The notes beneath the pieces were generated by a model. The model had not been told where the DNA came from. It searched no databases and was given only the letters and a program-made list of their open reading frames with translations. The position numbers were made by a program, and so were the translations under genes. A stretch of 64,000 nucleotides of DNA from Sycobia sp. Sy_11. Lineage: Eukaryota > Arthropoda > Insecta > Hymenoptera > Epichrysomallidae. The stretch spans positions 3,153,501 through 3,217,500 of the forward strand of contig JACCIC010000051.1 of the NCBI GenBank assembly GCA_018907035.1. Direction: 5' to 3'. This document shows positions 37,011-49,612 of the stretch, one piece after another (position 1 is the first letter of the stretch; each line of letters opens with the position of its first letter).

Positions 37011-37873
37011 TAAAAATATTAGTAAAAAAAACTTAAACTAAGCATGAGCAACTATTCTACACAGATATTTTTTAATTTTAACGAAAACGAATGATTTTTT
37101 AATTCATTCATTGCCAGTACTACAACCCACTGGGCATTATTTCAGAACATTATTTGGTCATAATTAAGTACAATTCAGTCATTCAAAATAAATTATATTT
37201 TGCTTCTTAGAATTAGATGTCCCTAATATTGAATACTTTTCATAATTTTTTATGATTCTTTAAAATTAATTTAATCATGTATAGAACTATGTATACAAAT
37301 AAATTTAAATTTGATCGAAAAATTTAATAATAACAAAGTTACCCAGGGATGAATAGTATGATTCTATCAGAAACATTTTATAACAATATTGAGAACCTGG
37401 TGAAAAAATTTTCTGAAAATTTTATGTAAAAAATTATCATTTTTTTCTTTGGAAAATTTAAAAAGATATGATATAACTATTTTCTACTTTTTTTAAAAAT
37501 GTGTAGAAATTTAAAAATTTTTTTTCTTTGATCTTATTCATATATTATGATCTATTATTGCATTGAGTAGAAATTTTTGCAGAACAATGAATATTTTAAT
37601 ACAGAATAGAAATTAATGTGTTTTTAAAACAATGTCTTTGAAAAGTACATATCTAATAAATTATTTCACGTATAAAAATTGAGCTTTTATTATTATAATT
37701 GATTTTCAATCAATTATAATATACAAAAGTTAAGTATTTCAATTTCATAGTAAAATTGTATAATAACTAAAGTTTTTTTACATAAAAACATTATAAAAAA
37801 AATATTCTTCAGAACTATTTAATCACCAGGAATTCCATAACTCATTGAACAATGTATCAACCGATTCTTTGCA
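35255..37873. other. Intergenic between CPSF4 and the drebrin-like gene
   Basis: A+T-rich and without coding signal. It presumably contains the 3' untranslated regions of the two convergent genes. An (AT)n tract of about 60 bases lies at 36947-37007. Confidence 0.6.
36947..37007. repeat. (AT)n microsatellite
   Basis: Uninterrupted AT alternation of about 60 bases. Confidence 0.95.
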
Positions 37874-40744
37874 TCATGTGGAACCGTAGTCTATAACTTC
37901 AACGTGATTAGCTGGAAAAAGTCCGTACGTTCCGTCAGGTGCTAAACCTTGCCACCAGCCTTCATCAATAGCATCGATATGAGTGATGATATCCCCAGGA
38001 TCAAATGTAATTTCGGTATCATCGGCTGCTTGATAATCATATAGAGCTCTTGCCTTCATACCTTGGTTGTTAAGATCAAGATATAGGTACTGGCCAGTTT
38101 CTAATTGACCATATAATTCATTTTCAGTCTCATCAAGACTGTTTTGTATTGGTATTTGTTGAGTTTCTGTTATTTGATGTATTTGTTGTACATCATTTGG
38201 TTTATCTTCATTATGCTCTATATTATTACTATCTACAATACAATTTTCTTTGATTTGTAATGGTTTTTCTTGTTTCACTTGGCTTTCATGTTGCATCTGT
38301 GATATAATTGTTTCCGGCTGTGCTTGAGTTACTGGCTGTAGTTGTTTTTGAAGTTGAGACTGTAGCTGCAGTTCTAATTGTGGCTGTGGTTGTTGTACTT
38401 CTTTGCATTCAGGTAACTGTGAATCCTGCTGTAGTTGTTGTTGTAATTGTATTTGTTGCTGAAGCTGTGATGCAAATTCCACTTTTTCAGATTTATCCAC
38501 AATGTTTGTATTATTCCTGAAAAATGTTAAATGATTTAAATTTATTTCTTTTAATAGAATTTTTATAAAATAATGTGTTTGTATATGTGTGTGTATTCTG
38601 TATTAATAATTTATCAATCATTATCGCATTTATTGATTTTGTTTATTCTTACCCATTTTTAATAGCTTCTCTTAGTTTATTTTGTCCAACTTGGCTTTGT
38701 TCAAAAGTTTTTTTTGCAGTTCCAACATGATTTCCTTTATGATGTTGAATCAAAGATGTCCTAGTCTGTCCAGCACTAGTATTTTGTTCAAAAACTGCTC
38801 TTGCATTAATTGTTCGCTGAGCTATTAATTGCTGGGCTTCTTTACTTCTTTGCCTACGCAATTCATCACTTCTAGATTTTGGTTCATCATCAGAGTCACT
38901 ATTTTTATCATTAACTATACTTTGATTTCTTAAGTTTTTAATTTCCTCTGCTCTTTGTTCTGCTTGTCTTTGTTTAGCCACAATATTTTCTTTAGCCGAA
39001 ACCTAATATTTTATTTTAAAGTATTATTCTAAAATATTAGATAACTCATATGTATGCAACGTATAAAAATACCTTTTGTTCCCTCAATTGACTTTCCACT
39101 TCTTCCCGTTTTCTAATTTCTGCTTCTAGTTTTCGTTTATTCTGTTCTTGTCGAATACGTTCTTGTTCTAAACGTTGCTTTTCTTCTATTTCTTCTTTTT
39201 GCCAAAACTGATCACGTTCACTTGCATTAATTTCTTCTGCTGGTATCACTCTAAAACCAAACGATTTTCAATTGCATTTAGAATATGTAGAATTTTGGAT
39301 AACTTGTAAATATATTTTAGCCAGTATGTAAGAATTATTTATATAAATAACTTAAAATTATTTATTTAAAATTGTAACAACCTGCGATATGTAGTTCCTA
39401 CGGGTCCTGCATGGTCTCCATTTTCACCACGTGGTTCATTAAATTTATAGGCTGAAGATGTAGCACGAGATAATTTTTCCATTATCATGTCAACTTCTAC
39501 TTCTTCTTCAGATCTGGCATTTATTGTTACATGTGCACCTTTTAATAGCCTCTCTATATCTCTTATATGATTTGCACATGTTCCTTTTCTTACAATTGGA
39601 GCTCCATCACCTTGCTAAATAAATAATTTAATTATATTTACGGTTTTTGAAATTATGTTAATTAAAAGAAAGATTATTTTTCTTAAATTTAATTCACTTA
39701 TTATTAATTTTATTTTGTATGAATATTTACAGAATGAAATTTACTATTACTTACATTATATAACTTTTATTTTATTAAAACAATATGCAAGACTTAAAAA
39801 TAAACACTGAAATAGATTTTTTTAATAATTACCCAATTTATAAGTAAACATTTTGGCAAGGTAGTTTTGGGATCAACAACACGGCAAAAAGCATACATTA
39901 TAAGACCACAATTTAACTCTTCAATCATTTCTTCTAATCCTCCTGATCCAGTATTAACAAGTTTCAAAACATTTGTATTGCCTTCATAAGTGTATACAGC
40001 CCTGAACATAAATGGTTTATTAAATAAAAAATAATGTTTAAAGTACAAATATTTATGAATATGAATGTACTAATGTATAATGTACTAATGTGTTCTAATG
40101 TATGAATGTACTAATATGAATGCATATCTGACACACTTTATTTATAAATTTTATGTTGGTTTCTAAACAAAAAATATTTATAGGAATATGAAGTTATTAA
40201 TATATTTGAAGTAATGTTAAAGAATTCATCTTTAATAATAAATATTATCTTTACTTAAATGAAAATACATATTTCATTATCTAATATAATACATAAAATA
40301 TGTCAATATTTATTTTACAAAACTGTATAGATTACAAATATCAGTTAAATTCAATTTATTAATATAACAATATTTCAGGCTAAATAATATACTGTCAAGA
40401 ATTATTTATAAAAAAAAAAACTAAGAATAAACGGCTGTGAGATCAATTCGTCATGCTCAGAGTATGATAATGATAAAACACTTCCTGATGTCCAATATAG
40501 TATGTGTATAATAAAAATATATGTAAAGCATATAAATAATCTTTTACTTTTAGTTAGTTGGATACATGTAAATTAACATATCGGGTAAATGATCTGAAGA
40601 CCCGGTAAAACAAAAATTTGTAATATAAAAAAAAAAAAAGAATGAAAGTATTTTAACTTACCAATTCGTTGACGATTTGTCGTCAACTACATTCTGCCAG
40701 GCAGCTACCAAAGCGTCCTTATTTTTCGTCAGGTTAATGGCCAT
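37874..40744 (-). CDS. Drebrin-like protein (Abp1/mAbp1 family)
   Basis: Six exons (40744-40662, 40001-39833, 39614-39382, 39250-39073, 39002-38653, 38516-37874) give 551 residues in frame. An ADF-homology actin-binding domain occupies about 1-130, starting [16 protein letters not shown] and including [22 protein letters not shown] and [13 protein letters not shown] charged coiled coil (about 175-260, [14 protein letters not shown]) and an Arg/Ser-rich segment follow. A Gln-rich stretch (about 345-385) comes next, and a C-terminal SH3 domain (about 492-548) has [21 protein letters not shown] and [11 protein letters not shown]. The family links F-actin to endocytosis through SH3 partners such as dynamin. 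The poly-Gln segment is longer than I would expect in vertebrate homologues. Confidence 0.95.
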
Positions 40745-41130
40745 TTTTTGCTTCCCTTTTAACAGCTTTATTTCATCACATAATAAAAGAAGGCTTTAAA
40801 AGAATTTTATACACACGCACTATTAATTGTATACTGTTTCTATTAGCTGTAGAAATGTTCTTTTAACGTCAGTATTCAATCATGCAGTTTTTTTCATCGA
40901 TGTTGATATGATAAGCATAATCCTTGCGCACCGGGCTATCTCTACAAGAACTATTATACAGGCTGCGGTGAACGGTCTCTTATATTATCTGCATCTGCCT
41001 ACAGACTTTAACTCTGTATATATAATTAGGTGAGTATATATGCGAGACCAGCAGGCCACTGAAAATCACGGCTAAAAATTGAGACGCGAGAGACTACAGT
41101 GAGATCACATCAGACACTGTGTGTATCAGA

Positions 41131-41194
<64 letters not shown>

Positions 41195-42935
41195 GAGGGA
41201 GAGGGAGAGAGTTAATTCTGACTCCGAAGTACGAGATATGTCAACCAGGTGTCAACGCCCAATTGTTGCCAACATTTAACAGATTTAAATATATAAATAC
41301 TATGCAATAACTGTGGCTCGTGGGCCACAAGCAGACTGCAGTGTGGGGGGTAGGTCACGAATCTCGAGTCTCGATTCTTGCTCTCGAGTTACAACGTCGA
41401 TTCGAGGTATCGCTTCCCATTTTCCAACTTTCCATCCGTAGCTCCCAGTTTCCCCAAGTTTCCTTTGACTTTCCAGCGTGATTTTCACTCTCGTCTGCTT
41501 TGCTGTTGATCTGACCAAATTTAATAACCTCTTCTGTCTTACGCATTTATAATTGAAAAACACAAATAATTTATATATTCGGAGCTCGTCATGATTTATT
41601 TCTGCGAATAAAATTGTAAAACTTCTAAGTACCTAATAAAGTAGTTTTCTCAAAATGATGGAGTGGTTTTTATTTTTTATATTTATGAATAATATAATAC
41701 GTTCATTGTACAAATAGTATACTTACTCGATAATAACACGATTTCCTTTTACTATAGAATATATATTATATAGACAGAAATGAGAACAGAAATGAGAAAC
41801 ATATTTTGGAACCTCAAATTTCTATTAAAATAATGACATTTTATTAACTTTTTTATCCAATAAAATTATAACATATTTATATAATTCGTATATTTTTATC
41901 AAAAATTAAATTACGCATACTTAAACAATAGATTTGATCCGGATTGTAAAAGAGAATTAAAATTACCTGTAAAATCGGTCCTGTACAGTTTTATTCATGT
42001 TTTTTTATTTCCGGTTTATAACCTTTCTTTATATTTAATATTAGTATACTTCTGTCAAATTAAATCGGTCACAGGATGGTTAATTTAATGAAATTCGGTT
42101 TTTAGCACCAGCTGGCACCAGATTCGAAAAATAACTATAAAAATTAATACTTAAAATTAATACTTAAAAATGACAGTTTTTAAGAAATATCAATGAAAAT
42201 ATGAAAAAAAACTTACAAAAAAATAATTTGACTTGATTAACTTAATTTATACTTTAATGAGAAAGAAAACTTGCATAGCTTGATATGTTAAGTACTAATG
42301 TCACTATGCACGGTGTCTATACTTTTTAGTCTTCTTTTAGATGCCTTCAGATAGGAATGTGCGGAAGGCGCAGGTAATTAACAGCGAACGGAAGAAATAG
42401 AGAACAAGAAGTCGTTGAAAAAAACATAGCATGCGCTAATTAAATTGAACCATTCAATGCATATGATCGAACCGGAATAAGCCAAAATACAATTCTATTG
42501 TTACATTTTTAATTTTCTATATTTTTCTTTTTATAAAGCAAATAAAGCATATGATTTATAAAAAAATTTTCTTTCTGAGATACATGTTGACCTAGGGAAT
42601 GCGACAGAATCCCCGGTATTGAAATTTTTTGCTTAAGAGTTCTTCATACCTCTGGCGGAAGTTAAAATTTATTGTGGTGCCTGATTTTTAATATATTGCG
42701 TAATTTTCTGGAACTTTAATGTACGAAAAAGCCTATTCTGTTTTATTGGCTTTTCCAGTATTCATCAGGGCCGTAGTAGCCGAAATTATATGTAAATTAC
42801 AAATGGCCCATACAAAATTATTATTTTATAATATTTGTGCATAGTAAGTAGTGTAGGAATTATACGCGAGTAATCATTTGTCAAAAGAAATTAATATAAA
42901 TATACATCTGAATATAAAGGGTAAGCAGGTCGACT
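40745..42935. other. Intergenic, upstream of the drebrin-like gene
   Basis: Contains a (GA)n tract (41136-41191) and, at 41300-41560, a G+C-richer stretch with clustered CTCGAG/TCTCGA words. No gene, RNA or transposon recognised. Confidence 0.5.
41136..41191. repeat. (GA)n microsatellite
   Basis: A GA tract of about 56 bases, followed by interrupted GAGAGG units. Confidence 0.95.
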
Positions 42936-42939
42936 GTTT

Positions 42940-43230
42940 TGAATTACATTAATAAATATTTTTATCGGTCTTTATACTACTATAATATATTATAATAAAA
43001 TAATGACAGTTGATTGTTCTTGTTTATTATCACTTCCGAAGAATCTGAAATAAAACTTATGACTAAAAATAAATTAGATTAAAAATTAAAAAGAATAAAA
43101 CAAAAATAATAAAAATAATAAACTATATTCTATGTTAGTGAAGAACAATCTCACTGCGCCCGCCACTTTATTTTCTCCCTTGATGCCCGACGTTTCGAAC
43201 TGTTACGGTTCATCCTCAGGAACTAAACTA
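42940..43230 (+). mobile_element. Penelope-like-element end
   Basis: Shares its order of landmarks with the minus strand of 18307-18655: AATAAATATTTTTATCGGTC, GACAGTTGATTGTTCTTG, A-rich AATAAAAATAA units, CTATATTCTATGTTAGTG, then CTTGATGCCCGACGTTTCG. The last part is characteristic of PLE termini. Confidence 0.65.
43189..43219 (-). ncRNA. Degenerate PLE-type hammerhead core
   Basis: The minus strand reads CTGAGGA (core CUGAUGA with its seventh-position U changed, the least constrained site), then a GAAC/GTTC stem with an extra T, then GAAACGTC. Minimal hammerheads with a very short helix III are known from PLE ends. The helix I partner is not clear here. Confidence 0.4.
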
Positions 43231-43378
43231 AAATGAAAAACCCAGTAATTGGACAAACGGTTTTTTTTCGATCATCCTTCATTTTTCCTTTGTCTTTCAT
43301 AAGAGATCATCTATGCTCAGTTTCTTTTTCTGTATCCAAAATTATTATGTATATTTATGATGTAAAATAAAATCCGAA

Positions 43379-43380
<2 letters not shown>

Positions 43381-43420
<40 letters not shown>
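43381..43420. repeat. (GT)n microsatellite
   Basis: Forty bases of GT alternation. Confidence 0.95.
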
Positions 43421-43423
<3 letters not shown>

Positions 43424-43720
43424 CGTGGTTATGCGTGTTTTTTATTATTACTGAATAGTGGTTAGTTTATAATAAATAAAGTTATATTATAATGAATAAT
43501 ATAAATAACTACTTTTAAGCGCATAATAAATACAATATATTTAATAAAACACATTAAGCATATGGGAAAATAAAAAGTATAATCTTCTACAGCCTATAAA
43601 AATATATTTATAGGGCAAAAATTATTGAAGAATTTTTATTTTGTAGATTATAATACGCAACCTATCATATTATTAGGAGGCACAATTTAAAAGTATTTGA
43701 TAATGTGCACTTTTACGTAA

Positions 43721-43723
<3 letters not shown>

Positions 43724-43780
<57 letters not shown>
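43724..43780. repeat. (AT)n microsatellite
   Basis: About 57 bases of uninterrupted AT. Confidence 0.95.
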
Positions 43781-43784
<4 letters not shown>

Positions 43785-46072
43785 CCTATTGAAACATTTT
43801 ATTTTCAACATTTTCCTTTCAATGCAAAATCGATAATTAATATATTTTTTATTTTCATTTACACATTTTAATTAAGGTTAGAATAATTATTTGCAAGTAT
43901 CTGCTAATTTATATTTTTGGCATTATATTGTTAGATTCGTATTCAGACGTGATAAAGAAGTGAACTCAATGTTGATTCTCGAAAATTCATTCAATTTTGA
44001 CACATTTAGATGTAGGCTTCTCCTTGACGTAATAAATTAAAATATCGAACTTTACATAATTTGAGAAGGAATTATGAATTAATAAAATAATAAGAGAAAT
44101 TTTGCTTTCTTCTGTTTATTAGAATTCTGAAAAGAAAAATAAAATCTTTAATTTGGTCAAATCCGAAGAAATCTTCAATGAAGAATCTTTATATTAATAA
44201 TTCCTATATTAATAACCCTTATATGAATAATCCCTATATTAATAATTCAGTACTTTCGGACATTTAAAATTGAAATAAGTCCAGTTATTTCAATTTTGAA
44301 TTTAAGTAAAAATTAAAAAGTGAAAATAGAAGACAAAGTCTATAATTTAAGCTGCCACTTTTTTACAAAAAAAAATGAAATAAATTTATTAAATAAATTG
44401 TAAAGTCTCCCAGAAGATTATTACCCTCATCTCCCCTTCCCCAGCATGAGACAGGAGGGTTCATAGGATGGGGCACAATGAAATGAGAAATTACAAAATA
44501 ATTATGTATCTATTTAATAAGATTCTTATATTTGTAAAGTAAATAAAAAGTAAGCAAATGCAAAAAACATATTACTTTATTAAACATTTATAATTACACA
44601 GATTGTATAATAAGTATAACCTTCTTTATTTTTAATTTTAAAAGATTAATTAAAGTATAAATAAATAATAAAAATAATGATTAATTTGAGTTATGGAGAT
44701 GGCAGTCAGATTGCTCTTAAGTGATGCTATTCAATTATATATATAATATAATCTTGGTGTAATTAAGGTAGCAATTATTTTAGTTTGAATGTTTCTAATA
44801 TGCAAAATAGTAAAAAATTAGCATGACAAGAATATACACTTTTTACTTTAAATAAAAAGTATAAAATCACCATTATCTAAGAAAGTAAGCTGAACAGTAT
44901 TATATATTATACACATGTTGTGTATTTAATAAGATTAAAATTTTTATAAGGAGCAAGTTCAGCTCCTAAATATAATCGCATATTATACCCTATATTATAA
45001 TTATTTAAATACAATATTTTTTATATATAACATTTTACAAAAAATATTTTTATATTATATATCGTGATACTATTGCCGGTAATATATATATTTTTTATTT
45101 TGAAGAAAAAATCTATTTAATCTGACATATGTATTCCTAAAAATTATAATTTATGAAATACTCAACAAAAATTTAACAGTACAAAAATATATTTTAATTT
45201 AATAATGAATAAAATTTTTATAATTTTAAAAAATTTGTTCTTATATGTGTGTATATATATGTAGGTATTGTAAAAATAACAATTGAAAAAGATAATAATT
45301 TCTAATATCTAAGTGTCAGTGAGAAATAGTGTTGTTATTTCATTGGAAGTTCACTTAATATTTGAATGTGTAACTTTTCTTATAAAAAGTTTCTATAAAA
45401 GTTGTTTATTATATAAAATGTGTAAATTACACACAGTGTCTCTAATAGTATAATGATGTCTAATCTAAGAATAAATTAAAAAATTGTTGTATATAAATTA
45501 TAGCTATATATTTAAATATTTATAATATAATATATTAATTTAGGAGCTGTACTTACTCCTTCTACAAAATTCAGTATTATAAAAACACTATCATTTGCTT
45601 TTTGCTTTACAAAATAATGATGGTTTTATAAAATTTGACATTTGCAGTAAAAATTATATATTCGTTCTACGCTGCTTTTTTATATCTATTTTATCTAATA
45701 GGGGCATGTATAGATGTAACAACTCAAATGCATCAATTGCATCTTGGGAACTCTCATTTACTACTGAAAGTATGAGTTTTAAAAATTTTAGTTAAAAGAC
45801 TATCCTGCAACAAAACAGCTAAACAGACATGTTTGAAGTTTTGGAGATTTCTCATGGGTTTTAGTTGTCATAAATACCATTTTTTTTAATAAAAATTTAT
45901 ATTAATATTATATTAATCTACATTAATATTATATATATATCCTTTAGGTTAGGAAAACATTCAGTTAAAAACAATTATTTTTCTATTATAATTTCATTTA
46001 TCTATTAGTTCAAGCTCGTACATCAGGCACCTTTCTGTAATTTCATACCTCTGTATTACATTACTATGTATC
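43781..46072. other. Intergenic, no gene seen
   Basis: A+T-rich. Holds a short tandem array of TATATTAATAAT-like units (44190-44248) and a GGCAGTCAGATTGCTCTT word at about 44699 that resembles the PLE ends. Otherwise nothing recognisable. Confidence 0.5.

Positions 46073-46138
<66 letters not shown>
46073..46138. repeat. (AT)n microsatellite
   Basis: About 65 bases of AT with one G interruption. Confidence 0.95.
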
Positions 46139-46139
<1 letters not shown>

Positions 46140-46545
46140 ATTGTATCAGGCTACATAATTCTTTATTTGATTTTACACGGCATTGGATATTTTCCGAGTC
46201 GCCACCTAATCAAAAAATCAGAAATTCTCACTTTTTTATCTACAGAAATTGACAACTCATTGACAACTTGCATTATAAACGTAATAAAATCGTAGATTTT
46301 ACGTTTGAAAAATATTATGAAATCAGTAAGGGTTATCTCGGTTGTAGAATTTTTCAAAGTTTCAGATAAAATTTGTTTCAACATTATAAAATGTTAAAAC
46401 GAGGACATTTTCATTTCTGTTTTAATAGTTCATCGTGGAACTAGGATCGCGGTATCGAGCACTCTTATAATCAAATGAACGTCCTCTGACTAGTTACAGC
46501 GCCTAGTAAGAAACGAGGAATTAAATATAGCTGTCTGCTGGTAAA

Positions 46546-47311
46546 ATAGAAAATCTAATAAACTTTATTGATTTTTTTTAAGAATCTGTGAATGCTATTT
46601 ATGCATTTCCAATGACCGTTCTCCAAGAACATTCCTGGAAAACGGCCATCGGAATATGTGCGACTCGACACAAATCCCATGTCACTACGCACTAAACACG
46701 TATCTCCGTGTTGCACCGACACCAGCCCGAAACTGTTATACACATTACTTCAGCCTGGGCGGCTGTCCTTGCGTGGTCATTTCACGTTCATACCTTTCAT
46801 CCCAGGTTCTCATGCATACTCGGTACAGTGTTCACTCTCACATACTGTCATCATCCAGACATCCATCTACTTTTTTGCTCCGTAGCACATTCGTAACGTA
46901 TTTTGCGATCAACCACCAGCTGTCTGCGTCCGTTGTCATAAGTTTCGTGATTTCGCCTATCCTCGTCTGTAGCCGTAGTCGTAACTCGGTCCATGGTCGC
47001 ACACAAAGAACATGTGCTCCACATCGTCCCAAGCCCATCCGCAGTACGTGCATTCCGGAGAGGTAATCCTCTTCATCCTGTAGAGGTACTTACGGAAGTA
47101 TCCATGTCTGGATAAAAACGAGGTAAGATAGAAGTTCACCTCTCCGTGTTGTCTCGCCTTCCACGGGCCAATTTCGGGTATAAGTCTTTTCGTAAATTAT
47201 CCACGTTCATTTGTCGTCCACCGTCTCTGCCACGTTTCGATCTTCTTTATCCGTTCTTCTGTTGCAGCGTCTTTTCTTCCAACGTTCGAACTCCGCTTGT
47301 GAATACGTTTC
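46546..47311 (-). pseudogene. R1-like retrotransposon, ORF2 3' part and 3' end
   Basis: The minus strand reads IRKRIHKRSS, KKIETWQRRW, a stop, RLIPEIGPW, then open for about 60 residues with VNFYLTSFLSRHGYFRKYLY, ITSPECTYCG and DDVEHMFFVCDH. These are the C-terminal blocks and zinc knuckle of R1-clade ORF2. A non-coding tail ends AAAAAAAATCAATAAAG near 46560. It joins head to head with the plus-strand half at about 47311-47315. The first codons here continue the point where the plus-strand half stops. Confidence 0.85.
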
Positions 47312-47314
47312 CTA

Positions 47315-47731
47315 ATGGAAGAATTGAGAAGGGCAAGACCTGAGGCGCTGCTCCTCAAGAACGCGGAGGGGATCTACGCGGAGATCCTTGGAGGGATCCG
47401 CCATAAGGTCGACCCCTCGCAGCATGGACTCACTAGCAGGGACATTCGCCGAACATTAAACGGCGATGTCCTGATCGAGGTTAAGAAGGCTTCGGCGGAG
47501 GGCAAGGAGGGCTTTACGAATGCCCTCAAAGAGGTCGTCGGGCAAAACGCGGCACTTCGCGCTCTGACTCCTAATACTACCTTGGAGATCAGAGACGTGG
47601 ACGGCTGCGTGACACTCGACGAGGTGAAGACAGCCCTCCTTGGCATCTTGCGGGACTATACTGGCCCCCTCGAGGTGAGGCTTACGAGGGAGAATAAAGT
47701 CGCGTTGGTGATGCCACGCCAGTCAGGGTGA
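47315..47731 (+). pseudogene. R1-like retrotransposon, ORF1 (gag-like) fragment
   Basis: RPEALLLKNAEGIYAEIL, GLTSRDIRRTLNGDVLIEVKK and TTLEIRDVDGCVTLDEVKTA match the central gag-like region of R1-clade ORF1. The CCHC knuckles that should follow are missing: a stop after LVMPRQSG leads straight into ORF2 text. An internal deletion therefore removed the end of ORF1 and the start of ORF2. Confidence 0.8.
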
Positions 47732-49578
47732 CAGTTGAATGTCGCCCAGCCAGATGGATCGTCGCGAGGATGGATCACGAGAAGTTTTCCCAGGCACTAG
47801 AACGCGGACAGCGCCTCCTGGTTGAATTACCAAGGAGAGGAACGCTTTGCGAGCGCACGAAAGCGGTAACGGAAGCTACAATGTATCTGATCCGCCAATC
47901 CTGCAAGCAAGCGATACCGAGGAAATTCGCGGGTCGTCCTCGCCGTCCGACTTATTGGTGGACGGATGAAATTGCGGAGCTACGGCGGCAATGCCTGCGG
48001 CTGCGCCGCGTAGTGCAAAGGGCTCAAAGGCGCGACCATGATGCCGCTCTTAGGATCGCCCAACATCTAACGGCGAAGAAAACTCTAAAGCGAGCCATCA
48101 AAGCTAGTAAACACGGATGCTGGAAAAAGCTGGGAGAAGATCTGAACAACAATCCATGAGGATTGGGGTATAAAATCATAGCCCGCAAATTAGGAATGTT
48201 CCGTAAAAGCATGCCTACGAGCGCGGAAGTGATGCAGAGTATCGTCCATGCCCTATTCTCTACTCATCCCAAAGGAAGGGATGAGCTCCTGGTTCCGGAG
48301 GGTTCTGAGGCACCGCCTTTCACAAGGGCGGAGCTAGAGAGACCAGTGCGCTCTCTGAAGAACAAAAAGGCACCATGACCTGACGGACTTCCGGCAGAAG
48401 TGTTGAAAGCAATGGTACAGAGCCAACCCGAACTCTTGCTTCTCATGTACAACTCGTGCCTTTGCGCGGGAATATTTTATCCCTGCTGGCAGGAGGTGAG
48501 ACTTGTACTGATAAGCAAGGGCAAAGGATCATTTAATGCTCCGTCGGGGTACAGACCCTTATGCATGCTAGACACCGCCGGGAAACTCCTGGAAAAGCTA
48601 GTGAGACCCCGCCTACAGGCGGCACTGTTTACATCCGGTGACCTTTCCGAGAGGCAATATGGCTTTCGGAGAGGGCGTTCAACCATAGATGCTATTCAGT
48701 AGGTAGTGCAGGTGGCCAGGACTACGGAGCGGGAGAATCACTTCTCCCGACTTGTGTGTCTTCTGGTGACACTCGATGTCAAAAACGCCTTCAACTTGGT
48801 TAGGTGTACAGACGTGCTGGGGGCACTGGAGAAGGACTTCGATGTACCTAAGTACTTATTCCAGATCATCGGAGATTATTTGAAGGACAGATCCATTCTG
48901 TACAAAACGGCAGAGGGCTCTAAGCGAAAAGAGCTAACGTGTGGCGCGGCCCAAGGCTCCATCCTGGGTCTCGATCTATGGAATATTTCATATGACGGGA
49001 GACTGCTCGCTGATCAGGTATGCGGATGATGTGGCAGCTGTTATTATTGCGCGCAATATGACGCTGGCACAGACGCGCCTTGATCAGACCATGCGCAGAA
49101 TTCGCCATTGGATGGGTGATCACGGGCTGGAACTAGCGGAGGCGAAAACTGAGATTGTGCTCCTTACGAAGAAGTGTATCCCCAGAGTACAGCCGCTAAT
49201 TATTGGGGAGATGTCGGTCCTAACCAATGCATCTGTGAAATACCTGGGGGTTATGCTAGATACGAAGCTCACCTTCTGGGAATATATTCGGAGGTCGGCG
49301 GACAAGGCGGCGATAGTGCCGGCCTCCCATTGCAGGGTCATGGCCAACGTAGGAGGACCACGCCCGTGCATCAGGCGGCTGCTACTGCGAGCTGCTGAGT
49401 CCGTCATGCTCTACGATGCTGAAGTCTGGGCGGATACGCTGCAATACGAAAAGTATCGCAGGCGCATGGCGGCTGTACAGAGGAGATGCGCTCTTCGTGT
49501 AGAGTGTTCGTATCGCACGGTCTCGGAGGCCGCCTCCCTAGTGATTGCCGGGGTGATCCCGGTAGACATCCTGGTCAT
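47732..49578 (+). pseudogene. R1-like retrotransposon, ORF2 without endonuclease
   Basis: The apurinic-type endonuclease domain is absent. From 47732 to about 48990 one frame is read with stops at 48157, 48376 and 48700; it then shifts by one. Reverse transcriptase motifs are visible in order: YRPLCMLDTAGKLLEKL, RQYGFRRGRSTIDAI, VTLDVKNAFNLV (motif A), GAAQGSILG (B), YADDVAAVI (C, about 49018), EAKTEIVLLT and VKYLGVMLD. The homology stops at GVIPVDILV. The missing C-terminus is found on the other strand at 46546-47311. Dead copy. Confidence 0.88.
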
Positions 49579-49612
49579 AAATAAAGTGACGTTAAATAAC
49601 ATAAAAAAAGTT
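49570..49612 (+). repeat. SINE/LINE-type 3' tail
   Basis: CATAAATAAAGTGAC followed by GTTAAATAACATAAAAAAA matches the last 40 bases of the SINE copies at 17725 and (in complement) 8729. It may be a 5'-truncated SINE, or the tail of the LINE that mobilises the SINE. Confidence 0.7.
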
